Source: a bacterium
GTDB taxonomy: Bacteria; Patescibacteriota; Minisyncoccia; UBA6257; UBA9933
Direction of reading: 5' to 3'
Assembly (NCBI GenBank): GCA_021796335.1
Contig: JAJYHZ010000003.1
Span: 1-54,979, forward strand
DNA: 54,979 bases
Shown: positions 9,437 through 19,132 of the stretch, one piece after another
Layout of the letters: every line of letters begins with the position of its first letter
Position numbering within the stretch: position 1 is the first letter of the stretch
Program-made: the position numbers and the translations under genes
The notes under the pieces: model-generated
The model's database searches: none
Seen by the model: the letters and a program-made list of their open reading frames with translations, nothing else
What the model was told of the DNA's origin: nothing

Positions 9437-10636
9437 ATGGCAGAAAAAGAAAAATTCGAACGTTCTAAGCCGCATGTTAATGTTGGAACCATCGGACATG
9501 TTGATCATGGCAAAACAACTTTAACCGCAGCTATTACCCACGTTCTTCACTTGAAAGGTTTGATTTCCAAAGAAGAAAAAGTGGACCAAATCGACAATGC
9601 GCCCGAGGAAAAAGCTCGTGGAATTACTATCGCATTGCATCACTCCGAATACGAAACGGAGAAAAGACACTATGCTCACGTTGATGCTCCGGGACACGCG
9701 GATTATATCAAGAACATGATTACCGGTGCAGCTCAGATGGATGGCGCCATTTTGGTGGTCGCCGCCACTGACGGTCCTATGCCTCAAACCCGGGAACATA
9801 TTTTGTTGGCAAGGCAGGTCGGCGTTCCAAATATCGTTGTTTTCTTAAATAAGGTGGATATGGTGGATGATCCGGAACTTATTGATTTGGTTGAAGCCGA
9901 AGTGAGGGAACTTTTAAAGAAATATCAGTTTGATGGAGATAATGCTCCGGTTATCCGAGGGTCGGCTTTGAAAGCTTTGGAAGCTTCATCAGTTGATGAT
10001 CCTGCGGTTAAGCCGATTTTGGATTTGGTGCAGGCTTTGGATGATTATATTCCGGAACCGGTTCGCGATACTGACAAACCGTTTCTGATGCCGGTTGAAG
10101 ATATTTTCTCGATCGAAGGCCGCGGAACCGTTGTTACTGGCCGTGTTGAAAGAGGAATCGTCAAAGTTAATGAAGAAGTTGAAATTATCGGCATCAAGCC
10201 GACGGCAAAAACTGTTGTTACTGGTATTGAAATGTTTAATAAATTATTGGATGAAGGAAAGGCGGGTGATAACGTAGGCGTTCTTTTGAGAGGCCTTAAA
10301 AAAGAGGATGTTGAAAGAGGACAAGTTCTTGCAAAACCGGGAAGCGTAACTCCGCACACTGAATTTGAGGCCGAAGTTTATATCCTGACCAAGGAAGAAG
10401 GCGGACGGCACACCCCGTTCTTCAAGGGATACAAGCCGCAGTTCTATATCCGAACAACCGATGTTACCGGCGAGGTTCAAATTCCGGCAGGAATGGAAAT
10501 GGTTATGCCTGGCGATACGGTTAATTTAGCGATCAAATTGATTGCTCCGGTTGCCTTGGAAGAGAAGCAAAGGTTCGCCATCCGTGAAGGAGGTAAGACT
10601 GTTGGCGCCGGCGCAGTTACAAAAATCATCAAATAA
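9437..10636 (+). CDS. tuf: Elongation factor Tu
   Basis: 399 aa; [22 protein letters not shown] motifs. Confidence 0.98.
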   Translation: MAEKEKFERSKPHVNVGTIGHVDHGKTTLTAAITHVLHLKGLISKEEKVDQIDNAPEEKARGITIALHHSEYETEKRHYAHVDAPGHADYIKNMITGAAQMDGAILVVAATDGPMPQTREHILLARQVGVPNIVVFLNKVDMVDDPELIDLVEAEVRELLKKYQFDGDNAPVIRGSALKALEASSVDDPAVKPILDLVQALDDYIPEPVRDTDKPFLMPVEDIFSIEGRGTVVTGRVERGIVKVNEEVEIIGIKPTAKTVVTGIEMFNKLLDEGKAGDNVGVLLRGLKKEDVERGQVLAKPGSVTPHTEFEAEVYILTKEEGGRHTPFFKGYKPQFYIRTTDVTGEVQIPAGMEMVMPGDTVNLAIKLIAPVALEEKQRFAIREGGKTVGAGAVTKIIK

Positions 10637-10740
10637 AAAATGGCCACAGACTACAGATTACGGTCAACAGCAGTTCTTAAAAAATTTAGAAAATTGCAAA
10701 TAGCCGTAGTCAGTAGACGGTAGTCCGTAAGCTAATCAAA

Positions 10741-11073
10741 ATGAACAAGAAGGCAAAAGAAGAAGGACAATCAAAATTGCGTTTAAGGGTTAGGTCATAT
10801 GACCATAAGCTGATTGATAATTCCATCAAACAGATTATTGAAACCGCTATTCGAAACGGGGCGGAAATAATAGGACCGGTTCCTTTTCCAACGGAATTTA
10901 AGCGCTATACTGTGAACCGTTCGACCTTTGTCCATAAGGATGCCAGAGAGCAGTTTGAACTGAGGGTTCATAATCGCATGATTGATATTCTTAATCCAAA
11001 TCAAAAAATTATTGAAGCTTTGAGCAGTTTGAATTTGCCTTCAGGGGTGGATATTGAGATAAAAATGAGGTAA
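10741..11073 (+). CDS. rpsJ: 30S ribosomal protein S10
   Basis: 110 aa; LRLRVRSYDHKLIDNSIKQI...VNRSTFVHKDAREQFELRVHNRMIDI. Confidence 0.95.
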   Translation: MNKKAKEEGQSKLRLRVRSYDHKLIDNSIKQIIETAIRNGAEIIGPVPFPTEFKRYTVNRSTFVHKDAREQFELRVHNRMIDILNPNQKIIEALSSLNLPSGVDIEIKMR

Positions 11074-11102
11074 TAAAAATCGCAAGTTAAAGATTTTATT
11101 AC

Positions 11103-11132
11103 GCAAAATCCCGGTTTTATCCGGGATTTTGC
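11103..11132 (+). terminator. Hairpin/terminator after rpsJ
   Basis: gcAAAATCCCGGttttatCCGGGATTTTgc. Confidence 0.7.
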
Positions 11133-11285
11133 TTTGAAACATTTTATGGTATATTGAATTATACCTCTGTGGCAATTGCTTCGAGACAATTTTTACACAT
11201 AATTTTTACGCGCGAAATAAGCTTGGTTTACATCAGAATTTATTCTTAGAAGCGCAATACGAGCCGATTGTTTCGTAATTTTATT

Positions 11286-11873
11286 ATGCAAGAAATTTCC
11301 GCCGGTATTATTATTTACCGAAGAACAAAAGATGGATTGAAATTTCTGATTTTGTATCATGGGCACGGATATTGGAATTTTCCGAAAGGAAAAATCGAAA
11401 GCCGAGAGAAAAGTTTCCAGACAGCCCTAAGGGAAATAAGGGAGGAGACCGGTTTGACCCGGTCTGATTTGAAATTCGGCGATTATTTCAAGACCTCGGA
11501 ACATTTTACTTTTTGGAGAGATAAAGAAAAAGTTTCGAAAAACGTGACTTTTTATTTAGCTGAAACCAAGAGAAAAGCGATTAGAATCTCCGAAGTACAG
11601 GAGGGCCAACCCCATGAAGGATTTGCCTGGTTTACCTATAAAGAGGCTTTGGATATTTTGCATCGCCATAAAGATAGCCAGAGAATTTTAAAACAAGCGT
11701 ACCAATTTTTGCAAAACAAAGGAATCGCGCCGGCGGAAAAAATTGAAAAGCCGCAACAGCAATCTCAGCAACTGCAAAAACATCATTACAAAAAATCAAA
11801 TTATCGTAAAAATCCGCAGCAGTCTCCCAACAGATATAAATATTCTTCCAGACCCAGCGCGGAAATTGAATAA
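11286..11873 (+). CDS. NUDIX hydrolase with Q/K-rich C-terminal tail
   Basis: GKIESREKSFQTALREIREETGL Nudix box; start chosen at ATG 11286. Confidence 0.85.
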   Translation: MQEISAGIIIYRRTKDGLKFLILYHGHGYWNFPKGKIESREKSFQTALREIREETGLTRSDLKFGDYFKTSEHFTFWRDKEKVSKNVTFYLAETKRKAIRISEVQEGQPHEGFAWFTYKEALDILHRHKDSQRILKQAYQFLQNKGIAPAEKIEKPQQQSQQLQKHHYKKSNYRKNPQQSPNRYKYSSRPSAEIE

Positions 11874-12024
11874 ATCAGAATTCAGGATATATGGTAAGCG
11901 TGTTTTAATTGCCACAATAGCGATTAATCCGTTGAAGTTGTAGCAATAAAAACAGGGGTTGCAATAATTTTATTAAGTTTGCTTTAAAATAATAGTTGAT
12001 TGGTAGCCCTAATTTTTAAAAATT

Positions 12025-12705
12025 ATGGACTTATTTTCAAACGGTGCAATTACATTGAGTTTTGATGATGGGTGGAAATGTATTTACGATAATGCCTTCC
12101 CAATCATTAAAAAGAATAAAATTCTAGCAACTTTTTATGTAATAAGCGGTTATCTTGATGACGAACAATTTCCTCGTTATATGAATATTGAAGATATTCG
12201 GGATTTAGAAAAACACGGACATGAAATTGGCTGTCATACAGTTTCACACAAACATCTTTCGCAAGAAAACAAAAATATAATAAAAGAAGAAATTATTTCA
12301 TCTCTTGATTATTTAAAAAACGAAGGTTTTTCAGTCAGTACATTTTCCTATCCCTACGGAGAATTTAATGATGAAATTTTGGAAATAGTAAAAAACGCAG
12401 GATTTATCGGCGCCCGAAGTGTTGAAAGAGGATTTAATGATTTAGAAACCAACCCCTTTTTATTAAAATGTCAGGCTGTTAAGACTTCAACAAAACCAGA
12501 GCAGGTGAAGGAGTGGATTGATTTTGCTAAAGCCAGGAATAAGTGGTTGATTTTAATGCTTCACCAGATAGATCATGATGGAAGAGAATGGAGCACAACC
12601 TCTGAGATTTTAACAGAAATTGTTGATTGTATAAAAAACAGCAACATTAATTCCATTACGCTTAAAGAGGGTTTGAAAATTTTAAATGATGCAGCAACTA
12701 TTTAA
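12025..12705 (+). CDS. Polysaccharide deacetylase (NodB family)
   Basis: TLSFDDGW and HTVSHKHLS metal-binding motifs; 226 aa. Confidence 0.85.
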   Translation: MDLFSNGAITLSFDDGWKCIYDNAFPIIKKNKILATFYVISGYLDDEQFPRYMNIEDIRDLEKHGHEIGCHTVSHKHLSQENKNIIKEEIISSLDYLKNEGFSVSTFSYPYGEFNDEILEIVKNAGFIGARSVERGFNDLETNPFLLKCQAVKTSTKPEQVKEWIDFAKARNKWLILMLHQIDHDGREWSTTSEILTEIVDCIKNSNINSITLKEGLKILNDAATI

Positions 12706-12949
12706 ACAAAAAGTTTTTGAAGTTGTTAAGGAAATTTCAAAAGGAAAAACTTTAACTTACAGACAGGTGGCGGAATTAGCAGGGCGGCCAAAAGCATATC
12801 GGGCAGTCGGAAACATCTTGAATAAGAATTCCTATAAAAATATCCCTTGCCATCGGGTTATCCGTTCTGACGGAGAAATCGGCGGATATAATCGCGGCCA
12901 GAAATTAAAAATAAAAAAATTAAGATCTGAGGGATTTAGAATTGAGTGA
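12686..12949 (+). CDS. 6-O-methylguanine-DNA methyltransferase-type protein (C-terminal domain only)
   Basis: 87 aa; AVGNILNKNSYKNIPCHRVIRSDGEIGGYNRGQKLK, catalytic PCHR motif; overlaps the preceding gene. Confidence 0.85.
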   Translation: MMQQLFKQKVFEVVKEISKGKTLTYRQVAELAGRPKAYRAVGNILNKNSYKNIPCHRVIRSDGEIGGYNRGQKLKIKKLRSEGFRIE

Positions 12950-12992
12950 TTTAATCAAAATAATTTGATATCCTTCATTTTTATTTTTTTTC

Positions 12993-13337
12993 TTATTTTG
13001 CCTTAGCAACTATTTGCTCAAAAACTTTAGGTTCTTTTCTTGCGATTTCCGCTAAGATTTTTCTATCAATTATAATGTTTGCTTTTTTTAATCCGTTAAT
13101 TAGTTTGCTATATGTTGTGCCATTGGTTCTGGCTGCGGCATTGATTTGAACCTGCCATAAGCTGCGGTAGTCTCTTTTCTTTTGTTTTCTTCCGGAAAAT
13201 GCGTGTGACATGGAGTGGAGAAGAGCTTCTTTAGCGGCTCTTTCTTTTGATTTCCTTCCCCAGCGGAATCCCTTGGTCTGTTTTAATACTTTTTCTCTTT
13301 TTTTATGGGCTATTGTGCCTCGTTTTACTCTGGTCAT
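12993..13337 (-). CDS. rplT: 50S ribosomal protein L20
   Basis: MTRVKRGTIAHKKREKVLKQTKGFRWGRKSKERAAKEAL. Confidence 0.95.
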   Translation of the reverse strand: MTRVKRGTIAHKKREKVLKQTKGFRWGRKSKERAAKEALLHSMSHAFSGRKQKKRDYRSLWQVQINAAARTNGTTYSKLINGLKKANIIIDRKILAEIARKEPKVFEQIVAKAK

Positions 13338-13373
13338 AGATTAGTGGTTAGTGATTAGTTTTTAGTAATTAGG

Positions 13374-13550
13374 CTAGTGGCTGGCGTATTTTTGGATATT
13401 TTTTGCTTCAGTAACAAGCTCTCTCATTCCGGATTTTCGATTCATTTCCTTGCTTTTCTTTTTGGCCCGAAAATGGCCCAAGCCCATGGCTCTTCTGAGA
13501 ACCTTGCCGTTTTTGGTGATTCTAATTCTTTTTTCTACGGTGTTTTTCAT
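13374..13550 (-). CDS. rpmI: 50S ribosomal protein L35
   Basis: MKNTVEKRIRITKNGKVLRRAMGLGHFRAKKKSKEMNR; start chosen at internal ATG. Confidence 0.9.
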   Translation of the reverse strand: MKNTVEKRIRITKNGKVLRRAMGLGHFRAKKKSKEMNRKSGMRELVTEAKNIQKYASH

Positions 13551-13655
13551 AGCTTCGCTTTTATAATGCCAATCTGCAGATTTATGCAAATCTGTAAATA
13601 ATGCGGATTCGTATTATTTGTTTCATTCGCAATTATTTGCATATTGGTATTGTGA

Positions 13656-14162
13656 TTACTTTTTTGAGATTTGCATCATTAATCCTTTTCCGCCGAATTT
13701 CGGTTCCATGATGATCTTATATTCAAATGGAATCATTTGCAAAAATTCATTTAATTTTTTCATTGCCCACTCGCGGTTGTATTTTTCGCGTCCTCTTAAA
13801 ATTAACGTTATTCCGACTTTATGCTCTTCATCCAGGAATTCCTGGATTTTTTTGATTCGAATTTCCAAGTCATTTTTTGCCGCACGAGCTCCTATTCTGA
13901 TTTCTTTCAATTCGTTGGCCTTTTGGATAGAACGCTGTTTTTTTAACTCTTTTTCTTTTTGATATCGGAATTTGTCAAAATTGATGATTTTGGCTACCGG
14001 GGGCTTGGCCGTGGGAACGATCTCGATTAGATCCAGTCCTTTTTCTTGGGCTAATTTTAAAGCCGCTTCGCGCGGCATTATGCCAAGATTTTCTCCAGCG
14101 TCATCAATTATCCGCAATTCCGGGGCAGTTATTTGATTATTTATTCGTGTTTTATCTACCAA
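13656..14162 (-). CDS. infC: Translation initiation factor IF-3 (TTG start)
   Basis: RINNQITAPELRIIDDAGENLGIMPREAALKLAQEKGLDLIEIVPTAKPPVAKIINFDKFRYQ. Confidence 0.95.
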   Translation of the reverse strand: MVDKTRINNQITAPELRIIDDAGENLGIMPREAALKLAQEKGLDLIEIVPTAKPPVAKIINFDKFRYQKEKELKKQRSIQKANELKEIRIGARAAKNDLEIRIKKIQEFLDEEHKVGITLILRGREKYNREWAMKKLNEFLQMIPFEYKIIMEPKFGGKGLMMQISKK

Positions 14163-14330
14163 TGATTTTAAAATTTAATAGAGAAATCTGTATTTACAGC
14201 TTAATATGTGGAGACGGGATTGTCCCCGGATTTATGGTGCTACATAAAGCGCATCATAAATCCTTCAATTCCTAACGCGAGACAAGCAGTTGTCTCGCTC
14301 CCTTTCCACTGCACTCATTTCATTCGTTTG

Positions 14331-14696
14331 TGGAGACGGAGGGATTGAACCCTCGTCCAAAAATTTTTCAAAACAATCTCTACAAGCTTGCCTTAATTAG
14401 AATTTAGAATTAAGAAGTAAGAATTAAGGAAAAACTTCAAAATTCTTTTGCCAATTTTGTCTTTGTTGGTTTTGGCATCCAACAAACAAGCTTGATTATA
14501 ACACCCCTTAATTCCGACTCAAGCATTCAGAAGGGATGCCTGTATTAAGCTAAGGCTAATGCAGGAACTGCAGTTTTGTCGGCAGTTATATGTTTTTTGC
14601 CAGATTTATCCCATACTTAAATTTAAGTATGGGGTTGATGAGATGGCGCTCAACTTGCAATTGTTTTGTCCGATTTTTGTCGAGACGTGCGTCCCC
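14331..14696 (-). ncRNA. ssrA: tmRNA
   Basis: Minus strand 5' GGGGACGCACGTCTCGAC...GGACGAGGGTTCAATCCCTCCGTCTCCA 3'. Acceptor GGGGACG pairs with CGTCTCC (one G-U); T-arm present. Tag frame GCC GAC AAA ACT GCA GTT CCT GCA TTA GCC TTA GCT TAA = ADKTAVPALALA*. Next to smpB. Confidence 0.92.
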
Positions 14697-14742
14697 ATGT
14701 ATCCGAATAGCGCACGTACTAAGAACGCGCCCATCCGAATAT

Positions 14743-15180
14743 TTATTTTTTTGCCTTGCGCATTTCTCTTTTGTCTTCTCGTTTTTTTATCAATTCGCGT
14801 TTGTCAGCTTTTTTTCGGCTCCTTGCAAGGCCTATTTCCAACTTAATCTTATGATTTTTAGTATAAACTTTTAAAGGCACTAAAGTCAAGTTTTTTTCCT
14901 GTATTTTTCCCGCTAATTCCCTGATTTCTTGGCGCTTCAGAAGCAATTTTCGGGTACGTTTTGAGTCATAATTTTTTGGGGTATTTTGAGGTTGGTAAGG
15001 AGGAATATCGGAACCTAAAAGCCAAGCCTCATTATTTTTAACAATAACATAAGATCCGGAAAGATTTATCCGGCCGTTTTTAATTGATTTAACCTCAAAA
15101 CCGAGTAAGGCAATGCCAGCCTCGAACTTTTCGAGGATTTCATAATCATAATATGCGCGTTTGTTGGTAATAGATTCCAT
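14743..15180 (-). CDS. smpB: SsrA-binding protein
   Basis: MESITNKRAYYDYEILEKFEAGIALLGFEVKSIKNGRINLSGSYVIVKNNEAWLLGSDIPPYQ; start chosen at ATG ending at 15180. Confidence 0.93.
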   Translation of the reverse strand: MESITNKRAYYDYEILEKFEAGIALLGFEVKSIKNGRINLSGSYVIVKNNEAWLLGSDIPPYQPQNTPKNYDSKRTRKLLLKRQEIRELAGKIQEKNLTLVPLKVYTKNHKIKLEIGLARSRKKADKRELIKKREDKREMRKAKK

Positions 15181-15284
15181 ATGAAAAGTATAAAGTAAAA
15201 TGGAAAATGGAAAAAGTAAAGTAGGGAGAGATAAAAAAAGTAGGGAGAGATAAAAAAGGAGGCGCTCATTGCGCCCCCTCAAGC

Positions 15285-15485
15285 TCAAAAGAACCGATTG
15301 GGGAAGATTTGACCATCGATTTCGATAAAATAGCCCGCTTCTATTTCACTTTTCAGTACTTTACGGGCCAGGGATTTAGTTATGTTCTCATCAGCAATCC
15401 GAAGAAATTCTTCTTCAGATAAGCCCCGCATTCCTTTTTTGGCGATTTCTTGGTCCAAATAATTCAACCACCATCGTGATGACAT
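15285..15485 (-). CDS. Small hypothetical protein preceded by an SD-like AAAGGTGGTGAG
   Basis: 66-aa ORF; upstream on minus strand: gaaaggtggtgagtggATG. Confidence 0.5.
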   Translation of the reverse strand: MSSRWWLNYLDQEIAKKGMRGLSEEEFLRIADENITKSLARKVLKSEIEAGYFIEIDGQIFPNRFF

Positions 15486-15662
15486 CCACTCACCACCTTT
15501 CGGATATGAATTTTGTAGTTTCTGAATTTATTATATTATTATTTTTTAAAAAATAAAATAATTTTGTGCGGGGTTTTAATTTATAAATCTTTCACTTAAA
15601 ATGAATTATGCATCCGAATAGCGTATTATTCCGCTAAGCGAGGTGTCCATTTGAATTAATTT

Positions 15663-17378
15663 ATGATTAAAGAACGGATTTATTCTTATTTAGTTAAAGC
15701 GACAAATAAAAAAGATATTGAAATTTCCATGCCAGAAAACGGAAAATTCGGGCATTATTCGACTAATATCGCTTTGAAATTGGCTAAAGACTTGAAAAAA
15801 AGTCCTATGGAATTGGCTGAAAACATTGCGGTGGAAATTAAAAAGAAAGCGCCGAATGATTTTTTTAAAAAAGTAGAAGTTATTTCGCCGGGTTTTATAA
15901 ATTTTTTTCTTTCCAATAAAGCGTTTCAGGATGAATTTTGGGAAATATATAAGGAAGGGAAAAAATGGGGTAAACCTAAAAAAAGTAAAAAACAAACAGT
16001 TGTTATAGATTATTCGGCGCCGAATATCGCTAAGCCGATGAGCGTGGGACATTTAAGATCGACCATCATCGGACAAGCGCTTTATAATGTTTTTAAATTC
16101 AGCGGATGGAAAACAATCGGAGATAATCATTTGGGGGATTGGGGAAAACAATTTGGGATTTTAATCGCGGCTTATAAAGAGCGATTAAAAGCTAAAGACA
16201 AAAAACTAAAAAATATTTCGATTGATGAGCTGATGCGGGTATATGTCGATTATAACGCGCAGATGAAAGAAAATCCGGAATTGGAAGAAAGAGCACGTTT
16301 GGAGATTAAAAAATTGCAAAAAGGAAACAAGGAAAATATCGGGATTTGGAATAAATTCCGGAAGATAAGCCTGGATGAGTTTAAAAAGATTTATAAAATT
16401 TTAGGAATCAAGTTTGATTATTGTTTCGGGGAGAGTTTTTATAACAAGATGCTTCCGGGAATCGTGAAAGAAGCCTTGGATAAAAATGCGGCGGTTGAAA
16501 GCGAGGGCGCTACGGTAATTCCTGTCGAGGGCGACGAAACCCCGCTTATGATTCAAAAATCGGACGGAGCATTTTTGTATACAACCACCGATCTTGCTAC
16601 GGTTAAATTTAGGGTTAAAAAATTTAAGCCGGACTTAATTTTATATGCGGTTGGCAGCGAACAGGGGTTTTATTTTTCACAGCTGTTTAAGGCGGTTAAG
16701 AAACTTGATTTTGCCAAAAAAGCAAAATTAACCCATGTTAATTTTGGGTTGTTGCTGGGAGAAGATTTGAAAAAATTTTCGACCAGGGCGGGTAGGCATG
16801 TGTCGCTTGAGGGATTGATAAAGGAATCAATCGATCGCGCCCGGAAAATTGCAGAAGAGAAGCAGCCCGGTATTTCTAAATCAGACAAAGAAAAAATAGC
16901 GAAAATAGTTGGCGTGGGCGCCGTAAAATACAACGATTTATCGCAAAACAGGGAATCGAATATTATTTTCGATTGGGATAAAATGCTGAATTTAGAAGGG
17001 AATTCAGCGCCTTATTTGCAATATACTTACGCCCGTTTGCGCAATGTACTGCGCAAAGCGCGTATGCTAAAAGGCAAAAAGCAAAAGCCAAAAGCGAGCG
17101 CGGAATTTCTAAATGAGCCGATTGAAATAAGTTTAATTTTTCATTTGTCGCAATTTCCGGATGTGATCAAGCGAATAACGGAATTTTATTACCCGCATTA
17201 TTTGGCTGATTATTTGTTTGACTTGGCGAAAATGGCAAATGTATTCTATCAGAATATCCCGGTTCTAAAATCCAATCCGGAGGTTCGGGAAGCCCGTCTG
17301 TCTTTAGTTAAGACTGTCTCAGATGTTTTGAAAACCGGGCTGAATCTTTTAGGGATCGAAGCGCTTGAAAAAATGTAA
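15663..17378 (+). CDS. argS: Arginyl-tRNA synthetase
   Basis: 571 aa; APNIAKPMSVGHLRSTIIGQAL, GDNHLGDWGKQFG. Confidence 0.95.
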   Translation: MIKERIYSYLVKATNKKDIEISMPENGKFGHYSTNIALKLAKDLKKSPMELAENIAVEIKKKAPNDFFKKVEVISPGFINFFLSNKAFQDEFWEIYKEGKKWGKPKKSKKQTVVIDYSAPNIAKPMSVGHLRSTIIGQALYNVFKFSGWKTIGDNHLGDWGKQFGILIAAYKERLKAKDKKLKNISIDELMRVYVDYNAQMKENPELEERARLEIKKLQKGNKENIGIWNKFRKISLDEFKKIYKILGIKFDYCFGESFYNKMLPGIVKEALDKNAAVESEGATVIPVEGDETPLMIQKSDGAFLYTTTDLATVKFRVKKFKPDLILYAVGSEQGFYFSQLFKAVKKLDFAKKAKLTHVNFGLLLGEDLKKFSTRAGRHVSLEGLIKESIDRARKIAEEKQPGISKSDKEKIAKIVGVGAVKYNDLSQNRESNIIFDWDKMLNLEGNSAPYLQYTYARLRNVLRKARMLKGKKQKPKASAEFLNEPIEISLIFHLSQFPDVIKRITEFYYPHYLADYLFDLAKMANVFYQNIPVLKSNPEVREARLSLVKTVSDVLKTGLNLLGIEALEKM

Positions 17379-17379
17379 T

Positions 17380-18273
17380 ATGAAAAAGAAGATCGCCTTT
17401 CTATTTTTTATCTTACTGGTTTTGCTCCTGGGATTTTTTCTGGTTACTTATCAGAAAAATGATTATTTATTTTTTTCCGGGGCCGATCAGAATCCAAACG
17501 GCATAACTTTTGTTTTGTTCGGAAGGACCGGAAAGGTTATCGGATGGAATATGTCTCCGGATTTGACGGATACAATTATGGTCGTTGATTATCGTCCGAA
17601 TATAGGGGTGGTAAATTTAATTTCTTTACCGCGGGATTTATACGTTAATCTTGACGGAGAAAATTTTAAGCTGAACGAAGTCGTCGAGCGGGGGAAGGTG
17701 GATGATTTTTTAAATAATTTACTGCCTGAGTTAACCGGGCTCCAAACAAACAATTATGCCATTGTCGATATCGGTTTATTGCAGAAAATCGTCGATAATT
17801 TAGGAGGCATAGATGTCGATTTGAAATCACCGTTAACAGACTGGGCAAGCGGATACACTATCCAAGCCGGCAATCAGCATTTGGACGGCACGCAAGTCGT
17901 GTGGCTGGTGCGAAATCGATACGCGCCCAACGGAGATTTTTTCCGTGAAAAAAATCAGCATCAAATAATTCAAACAATCGCCCAAAAAATAGAAGGCTTA
18001 AACGCCTTGGAAAAAACCGCGTTTTTATTCAAACTGACTCCGGATTTGGCAACAAGCATAAATACGAATATGAATCCGCAAATCTTCATTACTCTAATGG
18101 AAAAATTCCACAGTGTGAGGTTTAATGATGTGGTAATGGATTTTGGTTCCGGATTGTTAGAGAGCGCCACAACAACAGCCGGAAGTTCGACAGAAGACAT
18201 TTTATTGCCCGTGAAAGGATCGGATAATTACGACAATATAAGAAATTATATTGAATCAAAATTAGAAAAATAA
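17380..18273 (+). CDS. LytR-CpsA-Psr (LCP) family protein
   Basis: Signal/TM, then TDTIMVVDYRPNIGVVNLISLPRDLYV, NNYAIVDIGLLQKIVDNLGGIDVDL, LDGTQVVWLVRNR. Confidence 0.85.
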   Translation: MKKKIAFLFFILLVLLLGFFLVTYQKNDYLFFSGADQNPNGITFVLFGRTGKVIGWNMSPDLTDTIMVVDYRPNIGVVNLISLPRDLYVNLDGENFKLNEVVERGKVDDFLNNLLPELTGLQTNNYAIVDIGLLQKIVDNLGGIDVDLKSPLTDWASGYTIQAGNQHLDGTQVVWLVRNRYAPNGDFFREKNQHQIIQTIAQKIEGLNALEKTAFLFKLTPDLATSINTNMNPQIFITLMEKFHSVRFNDVVMDFGSGLLESATTTAGSSTEDILLPVKGSDNYDNIRNYIESKLEK

Positions 18274-18459
18274 TTTTTAAATTATAATTATTGTACGCTA
18301 TATTATACTGCAGCACGCGTAAAATATTTTAACCCGCCTCCGCATAGTTTTCCAATCAATAAGGCTGCGGGATACAAAACCTTTTCCGCTTCGGTGGATC
18401 TCAGCTTCAATGAACAGTCTAAATAAATTTCTCGACACCGTAGTAATGTCGGTGGAGTT

Positions 18460-19011
18460 TTAATTCGATGCGGACTGGAAAAGCTGAGAAATAATTTGAT
18501 CGAAAGTCTGGTTGATGATTTCCAAATTTTTCTTATTTATAGTATTGAGGACATAACTGTCGGCTTTTAATCTATTTGGAAGGCCGATGCCGATTCTGAG
18601 TCGTCCGAAATTTTTAGTTCCCAGGCTTTTAATTATAGATTCGATTCCCCTATGGCCGGCCGAGCCGCGATCCATATCAAATTTGTATTTTCCCAATTCG
18701 ATATCGACATCATCGTGAGCGATTAAAATTTCTTCCGGTTTTATCGCCGATTTTCCCGCAGAAAAATATTTTAAGGCCGATAAAACCGACCCGCCGGATA
18801 AATTCATAAATGCCAGGGTTTTAACAATAATTGATTTATCGTTATTGATAAATTCAAAATTTTTGAATCTCGGTTTTTTGAATGGTTCATTCGGAGAAAA
18901 ATATTCGGCCAAATAGTCTATAAACATGCTGCCCGCGTTATGGTATGTTCGGCGATATTCTTGGCCGGGATTACCCAGCCCTATGATGATTTTAAAATTT
19001 TGTTTATTCAT
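18460..19011 (-). CDS. pth: Peptidyl-tRNA hydrolase
   Basis: IIGLGNPGQEYRRTYHNAGSMFIDYLA...KTLAFMNLSGGSV...HDDVDIELGKYKFDMDRGSAGHRGIESI. Confidence 0.93.
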   Translation of the reverse strand: MNKQNFKIIIGLGNPGQEYRRTYHNAGSMFIDYLAEYFSPNEPFKKPRFKNFEFINNDKSIIVKTLAFMNLSGGSVLSALKYFSAGKSAIKPEEILIAHDDVDIELGKYKFDMDRGSAGHRGIESIIKSLGTKNFGRLRIGIGLPNRLKADSYVLNTINKKNLEIINQTFDQIISQLFQSASN

Positions 19012-19132
19012 TCGTCTTATCTTCCAGGTTTTTTCGAAGAAAAATCAATAATCTTGGGGAATAGATTTAAATTATCGGGTTGACTTTAATTAATTTTATA
19101 TTAAAATTATAATAATTAAAACTCAGTAATGA

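Noticed and set aside
9521-10480. ORFs opposite or shifted within tuf (9521-9799, 10045-10359, 10095-10277, 10244-10480)
   Set aside because: Shadow frames of a highly conserved gene.
14559-14874. Plus-strand ORFs 14559-14846 and 14590-14874
   Set aside because: They overlap tmRNA and smpB in antisense; spurious.
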